From the NCBI GenBank assembly GCA_964557715.1, contig CAZLAP010000050.1, positions 1 to 10,958 of the forward strand: a DNA stretch of 10,958 nucleotides. Direction: 5' to 3'. The stretch's first letter is position 1, and each line of letters opens with the position of its first letter. The notes beneath the pieces are model-generated. The model saw nothing but the letters and a program-made list of their open reading frames with translations, had not been told where the DNA came from and ran no database searches. The DNA is from CAZLAP01 sp964557715. Its GTDB lineage: Bacteria; Patescibacteriota; Minisyncoccia; Minisyncoccales; RBG-13-42-11. Made by a program: the position numbers and the translations under genes. Shown here in pieces: positions 10,945 through 10,958 of the stretch.

Positions 10945-10958
10945 TCGTTTGAAAAAGA

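Noticed and set aside
10899..10950. tRNA or other structured RNA gene at the window end
   Set aside because: The hairpins do not form a cloverleaf, and there is no T-arm consensus or CCA end; terminator and repeat debris explain them better.

Overview
The window reads as a piece of an AT-rich bacterial chromosome, most likely from a member of the Candidate Phyla Radiation (Patescibacteria, Parcubacteria-like). This is inferred from three things. The genes are small, tightly packed and mostly membrane proteins of unknown function. Several resemble families I associate with that group: DUF5652-like, DUF6485-like, a stand-alone Gmad2 protein, a SIMPL protein, and a membrane-anchored ClpC-like ATPase. 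Most starts lack a Shine-Dalgarno sequence. TGA ends genes in ATGA overlaps (1923-1926, 2372-2375), so the standard bacterial code applies rather than the TGA=Gly code of some CPR lineages. Every gene I support is on the + strand.

Layout. Positions 1-105 hold a possible gene tail. 141-1070 is a CDF-family metal transporter. 1176-1649 is an unknown gene with a strong ribosome binding site, closed by a clear terminator (1657-1694). A near-consensus promoter (1697-1724) then drives a tight cluster: a small Cys-rich DUF6485-like protein, the transcript-cleavage factor GreA, and a membrane-anchored Gmad2 protein, joined by ATGA overlaps. Two small membrane proteins follow (2949-3364). After a hairpin-rich leader (3370-3443) come an overlapping pair: a PH-domain membrane protein and an orphan PD-(D/E)XK nuclease. 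Then come a 24-codon ORF, a GerMN-domain protein and a cupin, ended by a very long hairpin terminator (5823-5886). A single unknown gene (5967-6245) lies between that hairpin and a second one with the same core (6254-6305). The last block, 6365-10855, appears to be one operon: a two-TM protein, a SIMPL protein, a small basic protein, a membrane protein, and an 847-residue double-AAA+ ClpC-like protein.

How the genes may work together. Much of the window points to the cell envelope: metal export, PH/SIMPL/Gmad2/GerMN domains exposed at the membrane, and a membrane-tethered AAA+ machine with a small membrane partner. Direct evidence of a shared pathway is only gene spacing and common strand.

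Most unusual points. (1) The ClpC-like protein carries N-terminal membrane segments. Its first AAA module has a changed Walker A and no visible arginine finger, and the usual pore-loop sequence is absent from both modules, so it is unlikely to be an ordinary Clp unfoldase. (2) Two perfect long palindromes share a 25-nt core and differ by compensatory changes; a half copy lies near the window end. They act as terminators, and one supplies the -35 box of the next gene. (3) A short motif, TAAAAAGGTCG(C/A)A, occurs four times, always in sense orientation 18-29 nt upstream of an ATG.
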